The notes beneath the pieces are model-generated. The model was not told the origin of the DNA, did no database searches, and saw nothing but the letters and a program-made list of their open reading frames with translations. Below, piece after piece: positions 1-8,354 of a stretch of DNA of 64,000 nucleotides (positions are counted from its first letter, which is position 1; every line of letters starts with the position of its first letter). Source of the stretch: Methanococcoides sp052057775 (GTDB lineage: Archaea > Halobacteriota > Methanosarcinia > Methanosarcinales > Methanosarcinaceae). The position numbers were made by a program, and so were the translations under genes. The stretch covers positions 124,001 to 188,000 of the forward strand of contig NZ_CP195121.1 in assembly GCF_052057775.1 (NCBI RefSeq), in the 5' to 3' direction.

Positions 1-1145
1 CCGGCTGCTCTCATACCGGTCATACCGGATGCCATGATGTGTGAGATTGGCATACCGAGTGGGTCACCGACACCGATCTATATACCGTCGACGCCTGCGA
101 TCTCGACCATTGCCTTGCTTGCCCTGGTTACTGCATCTATTGGTGGGGTCTCAAGCATTGGGATACCACCGACACCCATACCCATATCTACGTGACATGG
201 AATGGATGATGCCTCAACAGCTGCCTTCATGAAGGTAACTGCACGACCAAGGTTCCATGCGGATGTCTTGCTTGTGTTAGTGTTAACAACAGGACCGAAT
301 ACGTTTGCTCCTGCCTTTGCTACAAGTGGTGCCTGCTGGTGTGGCCACAGACCTGCAAGTGTTGTACCATCGTACTCAAGCTGTCCGTGCATACCAAGAA
401 CGAGTTCTCCTGCCATACCTGCTTCAATGTAGATGCCCGGGAATTCCTTCCTCAGTGCCTCGATAGCGTTAAGGGATGCATACATGTCACCGTCACCGGC
501 TGCACCGATGGTATCGAAGTTCACACCGTCGCCACCAACATGCATAAGTCTCTGCATGATCCAGACCATATCACGGATCCCATGGTCACCAGCTTTCTGT
601 ATGGATTCCTGTGCTTCGGAGATCTTGAAAGCCTTCATGAGGTCACCAGGGTTCTCGAATGGACCATCTGGAGTGTAGTACAGACCCATGTTTGGCATTG
701 CACCATAAAGAAGAGGAACGATCATGTTCTGCTGGCAGACTTCCATTGTCTGCTGCTCCTGTGCGATAACTGGCTTGACTGGCTTGAAACTGTAGTCGAT
801 GTGACCGAGTTCCATTGTGTCTGCACCGAATGCACGCTCGTGCATCATTGCACCGGTAAGCCTGCTTGCTGGGATACCTACACCACTGTTACCCTGGTCA
901 CCATCGATCCTGATAGTACCAATATCATGGGTTACAGGAATTTCCATGCCTGGCTCTACACCAACGATCCTGTTAGGGTTGATGATGATCTCGAGCATCT
1001 TGTCCATCTGGTCTTCAGTAAGTGCTGGAATGTCACCAAGGTCTGCTGCATCTGCGGAACCTGCCTCGATGTCAGCAAGGATGTCTTCCTTAGTCCTGAA
1101 GATCTTTGCACCGTCACCCATTCTTAAGAAATATTCTGTTGCCAT
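1..1145 (-). CDS. mtbB: Dimethylamine methyltransferase MtbB, pyrrolysine-containing, 3' end outside window
   Basis: Transfers a methyl group from dimethylamine to the corrinoid protein MtbC, the first step of methanogenesis from dimethylamine. The frame runs 355 codons from ATG 1145 to an in-frame UAG (positions 80-78, codon 356). It then continues with IGVGDPLGMPISHIMASGM and onward to the window edge, which matches MtbB sequence after the pyrrolysine. Codon 356 is the known pyrrolysine position of this family, so this UAG is read as Pyl and is not a stop. A G-rich Shine-Dalgarno lies about 9 nt before the ATG. It sits 20 nt downstream of mtbC and is surely co-transcribed with it. The last part of the protein (roughly 85 residues by family length) lies beyond position 1. 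Confidence 0.96.
78..80 (-). other. In-frame UAG (pyrrolysine codon 356) of mtbB
   Basis: Plus-strand cta gives UAG on the coding strand. Family-typical sequence continues on the other side, and the position equals the known Pyl residue of MtbB. It shows that the organism decodes UAG as pyrrolysine and serves as the internal control for the other two in-frame UAGs in this window. Confidence 0.95.
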
Positions 1146-1165
1146 TTGTTTAAACCCCCCAGAGA

Positions 1166-1810
1166 TTAAAGAAGTAATTCCTTTGCTTTTGTAACTGCTT
1201 CACTTGCATTTTCTGCATAGCAGTCTGCACCGATCTTCTTTGCCCATGCATCTGTTGCTGGAGCGCCGCCAACCATGACCTTAATGTTGTCCCTCATACC
1301 GTTTTCCTTGAGAAGCTCAATGACTTCCTTCTGGCCCTGGAGTGTGGTTGTCATAAGTGCGGAGAGACCGACCATGTCAGCGTTTACTTCCTTGCACTTG
1401 TCAATAAAGTTCTGGAGTGGGACATCCCTTCCGATATCGTGGACTTCAAAGCCTGCTGCCTGGAGCATTGTTGAGACGATCGCCTTACCGATGTCGTGTA
1501 CGTCACCCTCAACTGTACCGTTGACGATAACACCGAGCTTCTTGCCTGCGCCCTCACCTGATGCAAGCTCATCCTGAAGCATGTCTACACCGGCTGTCAT
1601 TGCATCTGCTGCCATCATAACGTGTGGAAGGAAGAGTTTTCCTCTCTCGAAGAGTACACCAACTTCGTTCATTCCTGCTGCAAGACCATTGTCAATAAGT
1701 TCTACTGCTGGAGCCTTGCCTTTTGCCTTCTCCACTGCAGCTACTACAGCATCTTTTTTGCAACTTACTACCGCATCGGATAGTGTTTTGAATAATTCTT
1801 CGTTTGTCGT
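1166..1810 (-). CDS. mtbC: Dimethylamine corrinoid protein MtbC
   Basis: Carries the cobamide that accepts the methyl group from MtbB and donates it to the coenzyme M methyltransferase. An N-terminal helical cap is followed by a B12-binding Rossmann domain. The cobalt-ligand motif DVHDIG is at residues 103-108 (His105), with the SALMTTT segment further on. Start choice is unusual. Homology begins at TNEELFKTL, directly preceded by ACG (1810-1808), which lies 7 nt after a perfect GGAGG (1822-1818). This gives 214 residues, close to the roughly 213 I recall for the family. No ATG, GTG or TTG lies at that point. In-frame ATG or TTG codons further upstream (up to TTG 1876, 236 residues) would ignore the Shine-Dalgarno and add non-homologous residues. 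The start is therefore probably ACG, but not certain. Confidence 0.9.
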   Translation of the reverse strand, partial: TTNEELFKTLSDAVVSCKKDAVVAAVEKAKGKAPAVELIDNGLAAGMNEVGVLFERGKLFLPHVMMAADAMTAGVDMLQDELASGEGAGKKLGVIVNGTVEGDVHDIGKAIVSTMLQAAGFEVHDIGRDVPLQNFIDKCKEVNADMVGLSALMTTTLQGQKEVIELLKENGMRDNIKVMVGGAPATDAWAKKIGADCYAENASEAVTKAKELLL

Positions 1811-1900
1811 GTTACAACCTCCATTGAATTTGTGGAACATTTCCCACATTATCAAGGTAGCAGGATTTACTCCCAACCACCATAAGATGAAAAAACAGGA

Positions 1901-1910
1901 TAATATATAG
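1901..1910 (-). promoter_or_regulatory. TATA box of mtbCB
   Basis: On the minus strand this reads CTATATATTA. At the usual archaeal spacing of about 26 nt, transcription would begin near 1879, giving a leader of about 70 nt before the ACG of mtbC. A 23-codon ORF (ATG 1883-1881, stop TAA 1814-1812) overlaps this leader and stops one base before the ACG. Confidence 0.5.
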
Positions 1911-2168
1911 CATAATTTGCATTGGAAGTTCGACTGCTACGGGAAATAGATTAAGCGATGAGGAATGACCATAGCCACCAGATATTCCAAAGGCATGAGA
2001 ATTTCCAAAGGCTTTAGTATATATACAAAATGGGACTTAAAGAAACAACCAACATCAAGAGACAGATTCTTTGAAAACTAACGTAGTGAAACAGAAAGGC
2101 CGGTTCTGCCCAAGGGAACAACCGAAAGAATCATTAATGTTAATACTTGAATTTATAGAGGAGTCCAG

Positions 2169-2957
2169 ATGAAATCCTCATTAAGTGATACAATATGGCT
2201 TTCTGAAAAAAGAAAAAACCTTCTTTTGCTGCTCGTTGAGGGACCAAGGAATATCGACCAGATCAAAACATCCCTGAATGTAACTTCAAAGGCAATGATG
2301 CCACAGATCAAGATCCTAAAAGAGCAGGATATGATCATTCAGAATGAGAATGATGATTATGAACTTTCTGATGTCGGAAGAATAATAGTAATGAACATGA
2401 GCCCTTTATTGAAAACTCTCGAAGTAATAGAAGAGAACAGGGAGTATTGGGCCACACGTGATCTTACAGCAATACCAGAACCTCTTGCATACCGGCTGGG
2501 TGAGCTGGGTCAGTGCATGCATATTGAGCCTGACCTCAATCATATGTTCGACCTGCCTGTGGAATTCACGGAGAACCTGATAAGATCAGAAGATGTGAAG
2601 ATGTTCGCATCATATTTCCATCCGTTATATCCGGAACTATTCACAGAAATTGTTGAAAATGGAATAAAGTTCGAGCTCATTCTTACTAATTCGGTCCTTG
2701 AAAGAATGAAGAATGATTGTCTTGACAAACTTCAAATGCTCCTTTCATCCGACAAAACAGAAGTATATGTTTGTGATGATAGTATCAAACTGACCACCGT
2801 ATCCGTAACTGAACGTTTTACATACATATCCCTCTTCAATAAGGATGGAAGATACGATCATAGAAAGATAATGAGCTTTGATGAAAGTGCACGCATCTGG
2901 GGAGAGGAACTTTTCTCATACTACCAGGAAAGGTCCAGCCAATTGAAAGATATCTAA
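2169..2957 (+). CDS. FilR1/Msr-family winged-helix regulator
   Basis: 262-residue transcription regulator. The N-terminal winged helix (about 10-75, with ILKEQDMIIQNENDDYELS as recognition and wing region) is followed by the methanogenesis regulatory FilR1 middle domain (DUF1724 type). Members called Msr control substrate-specific methyltransferase genes in Methanosarcina (family knowledge). GGAG lies 5 nt before the ATG. It is divergent from mtbCB and only 16 nt upstream of a sensor kinase gene, so I infer that it controls the dimethylamine genes and receives its signal through that kinase. No effector-binding residues can be assigned from sequence alone. Confidence 0.85.
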   Translation: MKSSLSDTIWLSEKRKNLLLLLVEGPRNIDQIKTSLNVTSKAMMPQIKILKEQDMIIQNENDDYELSDVGRIIVMNMSPLLKTLEVIEENREYWATRDLTAIPEPLAYRLGELGQCMHIEPDLNHMFDLPVEFTENLIRSEDVKMFASYFHPLYPELFTEIVENGIKFELILTNSVLERMKNDCLDKLQMLLSSDKTEVYVCDDSIKLTTVSVTERFTYISLFNKDGRYDHRKIMSFDESARIWGEELFSYYQERSSQLKDI

Positions 2958-2973
2958 GAGGAATAAATCTAAC

Positions 2974-5493
2974 ATGGCTTTGAGAAAAATAGAATGGAAA
3001 AACGTACCCTTAAGGTCAAAACTTATTCTTTTCATCGTAGTAGGTGTCCTGCTGGTACTTGTGACATCAACTGCTGTGATCATATCCACTGTTACCAACC
3101 AGGAAGTGGACCTGGCATATGACCAGTCCATAGAACAGGCCAGAAGCTATGCGAATCATTTCGACATTGATATGCGGAAGAACCATGCCATAGGTCAGAC
3201 CATAGCGAATTCAATGGCAGCATATGAAACTGCCGACAGGGATGAAGTGAACGCCATACTAAAAGAGCTCGCAGAAGAGAATCCCGACCTCCTTGGAACA
3301 TATGTATGCTATGAACCGAATGCCTTCGATGGCAATGACATGGCCTTTGTAAATGCACCGGGACATGATCCCACAGGAAGGTTCATCCCATACTGGAACA
3401 GGATCAACGGCGACCTTCAGCTCGATCCATTGCTGGATTACGATACCTCTGATTATTACCAGATACCAAAGCAGACGAAAGAAGAACAGATCATTGACCC
3501 ATACTTCTACGAAGGTGTGTTCATTGTCAGTTATGTGACACCCATAATAAAAGAAGGACAATTTATCGGCATCGGCGGGGTGGATGTATCCCTTACCTAC
3601 CTTGATGAAGTGGTGAGCGAGGTGAAGGCATTTGACACCGGTTATGCCTTCATGACAGGAAATACAGGCATACTGATCTCACAGCCTGAACAGAAGGACT
3701 GGATCGGTTACAAGACACTCTATGATTTTAATGTCCCCGAGATCACAGCCATGGCTGATGATATCAAGGAAGGCAAGGGCGGATATATAGACACTATCGA
3801 TCCGACCACAGGGAAAGAGGTCGTAATGTTCTATGAACCGATCAGAACAGGAGATTTCTCATTCATACTTGTAGTTCCAAAAGAGGAAATGCTCGCCGGT
3901 GTTGTTGAGGTTCGCAACAATCTCATCGTGATCTCCGCAATATCCATCATATTCATGACCGGCCTTGCAGCCCTTATTGCAGGTTTTGTAACAAGGCCCA
4001 TCAATGAGATCGTGGCCAGTTTCAAAGACGTGTCCGACGCAGCTGTAGGAGGAAAGATATATGCCCGTGCTGACACCGATGTTGATATAGATTTCAAGGA
4101 CATACCGTCGGGTCTTAACGAGATCCTTGATGCTTTCACAAAACCCATGGCTGAAACCATGCGCGTAGCCAATGGTCTTGCGAAAGGAGAACTTAAAACA
4201 CGTGTTAATCCAGGCCTCAAAGGTGATTTCAAGGATCTGGGAGACAGCCTAGATGTATTTGCTGAAAAGCTCAACAACATTATCGATGAATCAAACTCAG
4301 TATTGATGGCTTTCCAGAAAGAGGACTTCACAAGAGAGATACGCATCAAAGGAGAAGGTGACTTCAGGATACTCACAGATGGAATCGAAGATACAAGGCA
4401 GGCCCTTTACAAGATAACCACTGAGCAGAAGAAAGCCAAGCAGGAACTGATCAAATATGCAGAAGAGCTTGAGCATTCTAACCAGATGAAAGAAGAGATG
4501 GAAAGGGTCATCGAGAGCAGCCCGGTTGTTGTCTTCAAGTGGAGAGCAGAGAGAGGTTGGCCTATTGAGTTCGTATCCAAGAACATTGCACAGTTTGGAT
4601 ATACACTTGAAGATTTTGAATCCGAGAAAGTAAGATACGGGGATCTTGTTCACCCGCAGGACCTTTCGAGAGTAGAGGCCGAACTGCAAAGAAGGTGTGA
4701 CGAAGGCTACAATGAATTCAACATCGAGTACAGGATACTCACCAAATATGGCAATCCTGTCTGGGTGGACGAAAGGACATTTATACGCCGTGATGAAGAC
4801 GGAAAAGTGAACTACCTGCAGGGAATCCTTGTGAACATCGATGAAAGAAAGCGTGCGGAGGAGGCTCTTATAAAGATAGAGGACATTCGGAAGAAAGAGA
4901 TCCACCACCGCATAAAGAACAACCTGCAGGTCATATCCACTCTGTTGTACCTGGAATCTGACAAATTCAAGGACCAGAAAGTAAAGGAAGCATTCAGGGA
5001 CAGCCAGGACAGAGTAAGGACAATGGCACTGGTGCATGAAAAACTGTACCAGTCCGAAGATATGGAGAGCATCGATTTTGCAGACTATTCAAAGAACCTT
5101 ATAAATTATCTGTCCCAATCATACGTTGTGGGCAACCGCGACATAAGGATAGACCTGAATGTAGAGGATATTTTCCTTAACATGGATACAGCAGTGCCGC
5201 TTGGCATTATTATAAATGAACTTGTTTCGAACTCCCTGAAGTACGCTTTCAGGGATAAAACCGATGAAGGCATCATATCCGTAGACATTAAGCGTTACGG
5301 AGACAACTTCAAACTTACTGTGAGCGACAACGGGTGTGGTATACCTGAAGAGATCGATTTCAGGGAGACCGAATCCCTCGGACTCCAGCTTGTCACAAAC
5401 CTTGTCGAACAGATCGACGGAACGATCACACTTGACAAGCAGGAAGGAACAAAGTTCATAATAGATTTCACAGAAGAAAAATACGAAATATGA
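2974..5493 (+). CDS. Cache-HAMP-PAS sensor histidine kinase (HisKA_2 type)
   Basis: 839-residue membrane sensor. A first transmembrane helix (about 17-38) is followed by an extracytoplasmic dCache-like domain (about 40-305), a second helix (about 314-337) and a HAMP region. A PAS domain (about 515-625) ends in the PAC-like stretch YLQGILVNIDERKRAEEAL. The HisKA_2 dimerisation domain carries the phospho-acceptor in EIHHRIKNNLQ (His644 or His645), and the C-terminal ATPase has an N-box NELVSNSLKYAF and G-box DNGCGIPEE. It lies between the FilR1-type regulator and a receiver gene, with gaps of 16 and 10 nt, and resembles the FilI-FilR organisation. An extracellular small-molecule ligand is likely from the Cache domain; a methylamine is an inference from the neighbouring mtbCB. 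Confidence 0.9.
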   Translation: MALRKIEWKNVPLRSKLILFIVVGVLLVLVTSTAVIISTVTNQEVDLAYDQSIEQARSYANHFDIDMRKNHAIGQTIANSMAAYETADRDEVNAILKELAEENPDLLGTYVCYEPNAFDGNDMAFVNAPGHDPTGRFIPYWNRINGDLQLDPLLDYDTSDYYQIPKQTKEEQIIDPYFYEGVFIVSYVTPIIKEGQFIGIGGVDVSLTYLDEVVSEVKAFDTGYAFMTGNTGILISQPEQKDWIGYKTLYDFNVPEITAMADDIKEGKGGYIDTIDPTTGKEVVMFYEPIRTGDFSFILVVPKEEMLAGVVEVRNNLIVISAISIIFMTGLAALIAGFVTRPINEIVASFKDVSDAAVGGKIYARADTDVDIDFKDIPSGLNEILDAFTKPMAETMRVANGLAKGELKTRVNPGLKGDFKDLGDSLDVFAEKLNNIIDESNSVLMAFQKEDFTREIRIKGEGDFRILTDGIEDTRQALYKITTEQKKAKQELIKYAEELEHSNQMKEEMERVIESSPVVVFKWRAERGWPIEFVSKNIAQFGYTLEDFESEKVRYGDLVHPQDLSRVEAELQRRCDEGYNEFNIEYRILTKYGNPVWVDERTFIRRDEDGKVNYLQGILVNIDERKRAEEALIKIEDIRKKEIHHRIKNNLQVISTLLYLESDKFKDQKVKEAFRDSQDRVRTMALVHEKLYQSEDMESIDFADYSKNLINYLSQSYVVGNRDIRIDLNVEDIFLNMDTAVPLGIIINELVSNSLKYAFRDKTDEGIISVDIKRYGDNFKLTVSDNGCGIPEEIDFRETESLGLQLVTNLVEQIDGTITLDKQEGTKFIIDFTEEKYEI

Positions 5494-5503
5494 GAGGGAA
5501 TTG

Positions 5504-5908
5504 ATGACACAAACAAAGATCCTGGTCGTAGAAGATGAAAAGATCGTTGCCCTGGGTATCAAAAAGATGTTAAAGAATATGGGATACCTTGTGCCCAGCA
5601 TTGCTTCTTCAGGAAAAGAGGCCATCAGCAAAGCAGAGATCACATTTCCGGATCTTGTGTTGATGGACATAATGCTTAAGGGAGATATGGATGGTGTGGA
5701 AGCTGCTGACCAGATACGTCAGCGTTTTGATATACCAGTTGTCTACCTGACAGCATATTCCGATGAAAAGATACTGAACAGAGCAAAGAGAACAAAACCT
5801 TTCGGGTACATTATCAAGCCTTTCGAGGAGAACAGTCTCCACACGACCATAGAGCTCGCACTCCACAACTACAGAGTGGAAAAAGGACTTGAAGAGTCTG
5901 ATGAGTAA
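5504..5908 (+). CDS. Stand-alone response regulator receiver protein
   Basis: 134-residue CheY-like receiver with the full active site: acidic pair Glu10/Asp11, phospho-acceptor Asp55 in LVLMDIMLKG, Thr83 and Lys105 in YIIKPFEE. There is no output domain, so it must act through protein contact, perhaps on the FilR1-type regulator two genes upstream. The start is ATG 5504 with GAGAGGG just before it; a TTG three bases upstream is less likely. It is the last gene of the three-gene signalling unit. Confidence 0.92.
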   Translation: MTQTKILVVEDEKIVALGIKKMLKNMGYLVPSIASSGKEAISKAEITFPDLVLMDIMLKGDMDGVEAADQIRQRFDIPVVYLTAYSDEKILNRAKRTKPFGYIIKPFEENSLHTTIELALHNYRVEKGLEESDE

Positions 5909-6080
5909 AAGGCACAGCTACCGGAAGGTGCATAGGCACACATAAAGCGGAATGATAATGAAACTGCTCTGCCAGATCTTACATCAATAACCGCACTGCT
6001 TAGAACAAAGCAGCCATTACAAAATATAGTATTAAAAGGAAAAGCATCACAACATAAGGTTGCGATGCAAAATATCAATA

Positions 6081-6230
6081 TTATTTCTTGAACTCAGTGT
6101 ATCCGCACTTGCCACAGGTAAGCCTGTCCTTGTGGTCTGCGAGATATACACCATCGCCACAGCGTGGGCAGAACTGCCTCAGCCTTTCGATGGAATCGCC
6201 ACTTACTTTGTAGTAGTCTTTAACTGCCAT
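6081..6230 (-). CDS. rps27ae: 30S ribosomal protein S27ae
   Basis: 49-residue zinc-ribbon ribosomal protein. It begins MAVKDYYKV, has CPRCGDG and CGKCGY as the two Cys pairs, and ends in FKK before TAA. It is short but full length for the archaeal family. It is the last gene of the aif2g-rpo7-spt4-rps24e operon, starting 5 nt after the rps24e stop, the usual order in archaea. Confidence 0.95.
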   Translation of the reverse strand: MAVKDYYKVSGDSIERLRQFCPRCGDGVYLADHKDRLTCGKCGYTEFKK

Positions 6231-6235
6231 TGTAC

Positions 6236-6574
6236 TCACTCACTGTCTTCTGCTGCTTCAGCTTCTTCTTCGGATGCTTCCTCTTCGACTTCAGGCTCTG
6301 GAAGTTCATTCCTCTTAAGGACGTATTCCTTCTCGACTACCTTCATTCGATCTGCATCCTCATAGATCTTTGCGTAACCCTCAGCTGCAGACATTCCGTA
6401 GCTGTTGTCGAACTTCTGGAGAATGACGAGCTCAAGTGGCACGTTAAGCATTGCAGCCAGCCTGTTCTTTACATCGATCCTTGAAGGTGTTGCGCCCTCA
6501 AAGGTAGCATCGAACCTAACTTCCCTTCTGTTGAGAAGTGCGTTGTTTTTGTCTTCTGTAATATTAATGTCCAT
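6236..6574 (-). CDS. rps24e: 30S ribosomal protein S24e
   Basis: 112-residue small-subunit protein with the family core (NRREVRFDATFEGATPSR) and an acidic Glu/Ala-rich tail. The start is ATG 6574, preceded by GGAGG with a 5 nt gap. An ORF extension 21 codons upstream lacks a ribosome site and overlaps the preceding gene. The coding region overlaps the end of the dephospho-CoA kinase gene by 11 nt, indicating tight co-translation. Confidence 0.95.
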   Translation of the reverse strand: MDINITEDKNNALLNRREVRFDATFEGATPSRIDVKNRLAAMLNVPLELVILQKFDNSYGMSAAEGYAKIYEDADRMKVVEKEYVLKRNELPEPEVEEEASEEEAEAAEDSE

Positions 6575-7145
6575 GTAATATCCTCCGCACATTATTGAAC
6601 TGTTCTTTATGATCTTGTTTTTCAAGAATTTTATCAAATAGATCTTTAATTTCTGCTTTTTTGGACTCTGTCATCCTTACAAGCATTACACCTTTATCAG
6701 GCTGGCCATACATTATAACCGACCCAATCGGCGCCATCATCATCGCAGGTAAAGCCGCAAGATCCTCTTCACCATTTACGAAGATCCGGACATTCCGGTC
6801 GGACACTAGCGCATCCCCTATCACAGATATGAGTTCTTCGGTAATCACACCAGCAGGATTATCAACTGTAATTTCAGCAAATCCCTGATGTTTTGTACCA
6901 TAGACAACCTGTGAGGATGCCGGTGCCCTTTTCGTCCTGTCATCCACGATCAGTATATCCGGAATGATGTTTGATTCGAGCAAGTGGAAAGTAGTAACAT
7001 CGCCCACAGATATAAGTTTTGTGGGATTACCGAGATCCTTTACCGAGCTTCTGACGGCATCACCGTCAACACCCTCGTACAGGACACCAAAAGGTTTCCG
7101 GAAAAGAGGTCGAAGCCTCTCCGGCAAAACGATCTCGCAACCCAA
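6564..7145 (-). CDS. GTP-dependent dephospho-CoA kinase (DUF359 family)
   Basis: 193-residue protein of the archaeal family that phosphorylates dephospho-CoA with GTP, the last step of coenzyme A synthesis. Visible landmarks are LISVGDVTTFHLLES, the acidic IPDILIVDDRTKR segment, NPAGVITEEL and GEEDLAALPAMMMAP, all typical of the family. It starts 2 nt after spt4 and overlaps rps24e; this placement within a translation/transcription operon is common in archaea. Length is normal. Confidence 0.9.
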   Translation of the reverse strand: MGCEIVLPERLRPLFRKPFGVLYEGVDGDAVRSSVKDLGNPTKLISVGDVTTFHLLESNIIPDILIVDDRTKRAPASSQVVYGTKHQGFAEITVDNPAGVITEELISVIGDALVSDRNVRIFVNGEEDLAALPAMMMAPIGSVIMYGQPDKGVMLVRMTESKKAEIKDLFDKILEKQDHKEQFNNVRRILHGH

Positions 7146-7147
7146 GA

Positions 7148-7333
7148 TTAACGCACCTTCAAAGCATACTTATCGGCAACTGTCACACCGATCATCTCTG
7201 CGATCTTTGATCGCTGAGGATCAACAATAATGACAAGTCCGCTCCAGTCATCGCTCAAGTTGCTTGAGCCACATACCGGGCAGGTCTGGCCTGATACCAG
7301 CCTGTGACATTCACGACATACCTGATCTACCAT
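7148..7333 (-). CDS. spt4: Transcription elongation factor Spt4 (RpoE'')
   Basis: 61-residue zinc-binding partner of Spt5. Four cysteines in CRECHRL and CPVCGSS make the ribbon, followed by SDDWSGLVIIVDP, the Spt5-contacting part. It lies between rpo7 and the dephospho-CoA kinase gene with gaps of 17 and 2 nt. Full length. Confidence 0.95.
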   Translation of the reverse strand: MVDQVCRECHRLVSGQTCPVCGSSNLSDDWSGLVIIVDPQRSKIAEMIGVTVADKYALKVR

Positions 7334-7350
7334 TATAGATACACTCCGGT

Positions 7351-7920
7351 TTACTCATTAGATTCTTCAGATTTAGGCTTGCGCGCCTCTTCGAGCCATT
7401 CGAGCCTACCAAGAGCATGCTGACGCATGGTCAGACCAATCTTACTATCCCTTGGCTCTCTTTCGTTAGTGCTCACAGCAACTATACGGGCACGTACCTT
7501 GTCACCTTCTGAAAGGGTACGATTACCGTTCTTGCTCAGAAGCCTTCCATTCTTGCCATCATATGACATGAAGTCATCAGTGACCTGACTAACGTGCAAC
7601 AGGCCGTCCATAGCACCTATGCTGACGAAAGCACCGAACTCAACCGTTTCGACAACCAGTCCTTCAATGACTTCCTGAAGCTGCGGAACGAATACAATAG
7701 CTTCGAAAACCACATCGTAATAGACAGCTCCGTCACCAACAAGGATGTGACCTTCTCCGATTTCCTGAATATCCGTGACCGCAACAATCGCACCAATTGT
7801 CTTATCGACCCTGCCCTCAAGCTTCTCCTTAAGTGCGTCCTTCACACTGACTCCTATATCCTCACCTAAAAGGCGGGGAGCCACACGGACAGTGTCCTCA
7901 AGTTTCATCCTTTTATACAT
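7351..7920 (-). CDS. rpo7: RNA polymerase subunit Rpo7 (RpoE')
   Basis: 189-residue stalk subunit of archaeal RNA polymerase. The N-terminal RNP-like domain (MYKRMKLEDTVRVAPRLLGE) is followed by an S1/OB domain (about 80-160, VVETVEFGAFVSIGAMDGL and GLTMRQ) and a charged tail. It is followed immediately by spt4. A 68 nt gap separates it from the upstream PIN gene and may hold an internal promoter. Confidence 0.96.
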   Translation of the reverse strand: MYKRMKLEDTVRVAPRLLGEDIGVSVKDALKEKLEGRVDKTIGAIVAVTDIQEIGEGHILVGDGAVYYDVVFEAIVFVPQLQEVIEGLVVETVEFGAFVSIGAMDGLLHVSQVTDDFMSYDGKNGRLLSKNGNRTLSEGDKVRARIVAVSTNEREPRDSKIGLTMRQHALGRLEWLEEARKPKSEESNE

Positions 7921-7988
7921 ATCTCGATCTCCAATATGCCCTGCATTAATCTAAACTGCCACAATTATTGTAAATTATGAAATGACGA

Positions 7989-8354
7989 TCATGTTATAGC
8001 CAAATGGTTCTTCTGGCGTAAGCGTACAACGGTCACATCTGCTTCTTTCAGACGTTCTACCAATCCGACATCATTCGTCAGGACCGCTGCCCCTGTGTCA
8101 TGGGCCAGCTGAAGAATGACATCGTCCGCACTTCCGGTACGATCAACAATAGCACATCTGTCAGCTAATGAAAGTGCAACCTTTGCCGCGGTTCTGTTCT
8201 CACCTCTGCATCTCTTTACCAGGATCTTGATCTCATTTATGACCGCCTGGGGAACAATGCGCTCATCATAACCCAGACGTTCCAGTTCTGAAAAGATATC
8301 AACCTTGAACTGAACCGGGATCATCAAACCATTTGTATCTATTATAACCTTCAA
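7989..8354 (-). CDS. PIN-domain protein (Fcf1/VapC9-like ribonuclease fold)
   Basis: 121-residue PIN domain with the acidic residues expected of a metal-dependent nuclease: Asp6 in IIDTNG, Glu in VINEI, Asp in SADDVI and Asp in VLTNDVGL. The TTG start (8354-8352) overlaps the TGA stop of aif2g, so the two are translationally coupled. No antitoxin-like partner is adjacent, so an rRNA-processing or housekeeping role is more likely than a toxin. The exact substrate is unknown. Confidence 0.85.
   Translation of the reverse strand: MKVIIDTNGLMIPVQFKVDIFSELERLGYDERIVPQAVINEIKILVKRCRGENRTAAKVALSLADRCAIVDRTGSADDVILQLAHDTGAAVLTNDVGLVERLKEADVTVVRLRQKNHLAIT

Noticed and set aside
339..1127. 262-codon open frame on the plus strand
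   Set aside because: Antisense shadow of mtbB; its Cys/His-rich translation fits no family and mtbB is certain.
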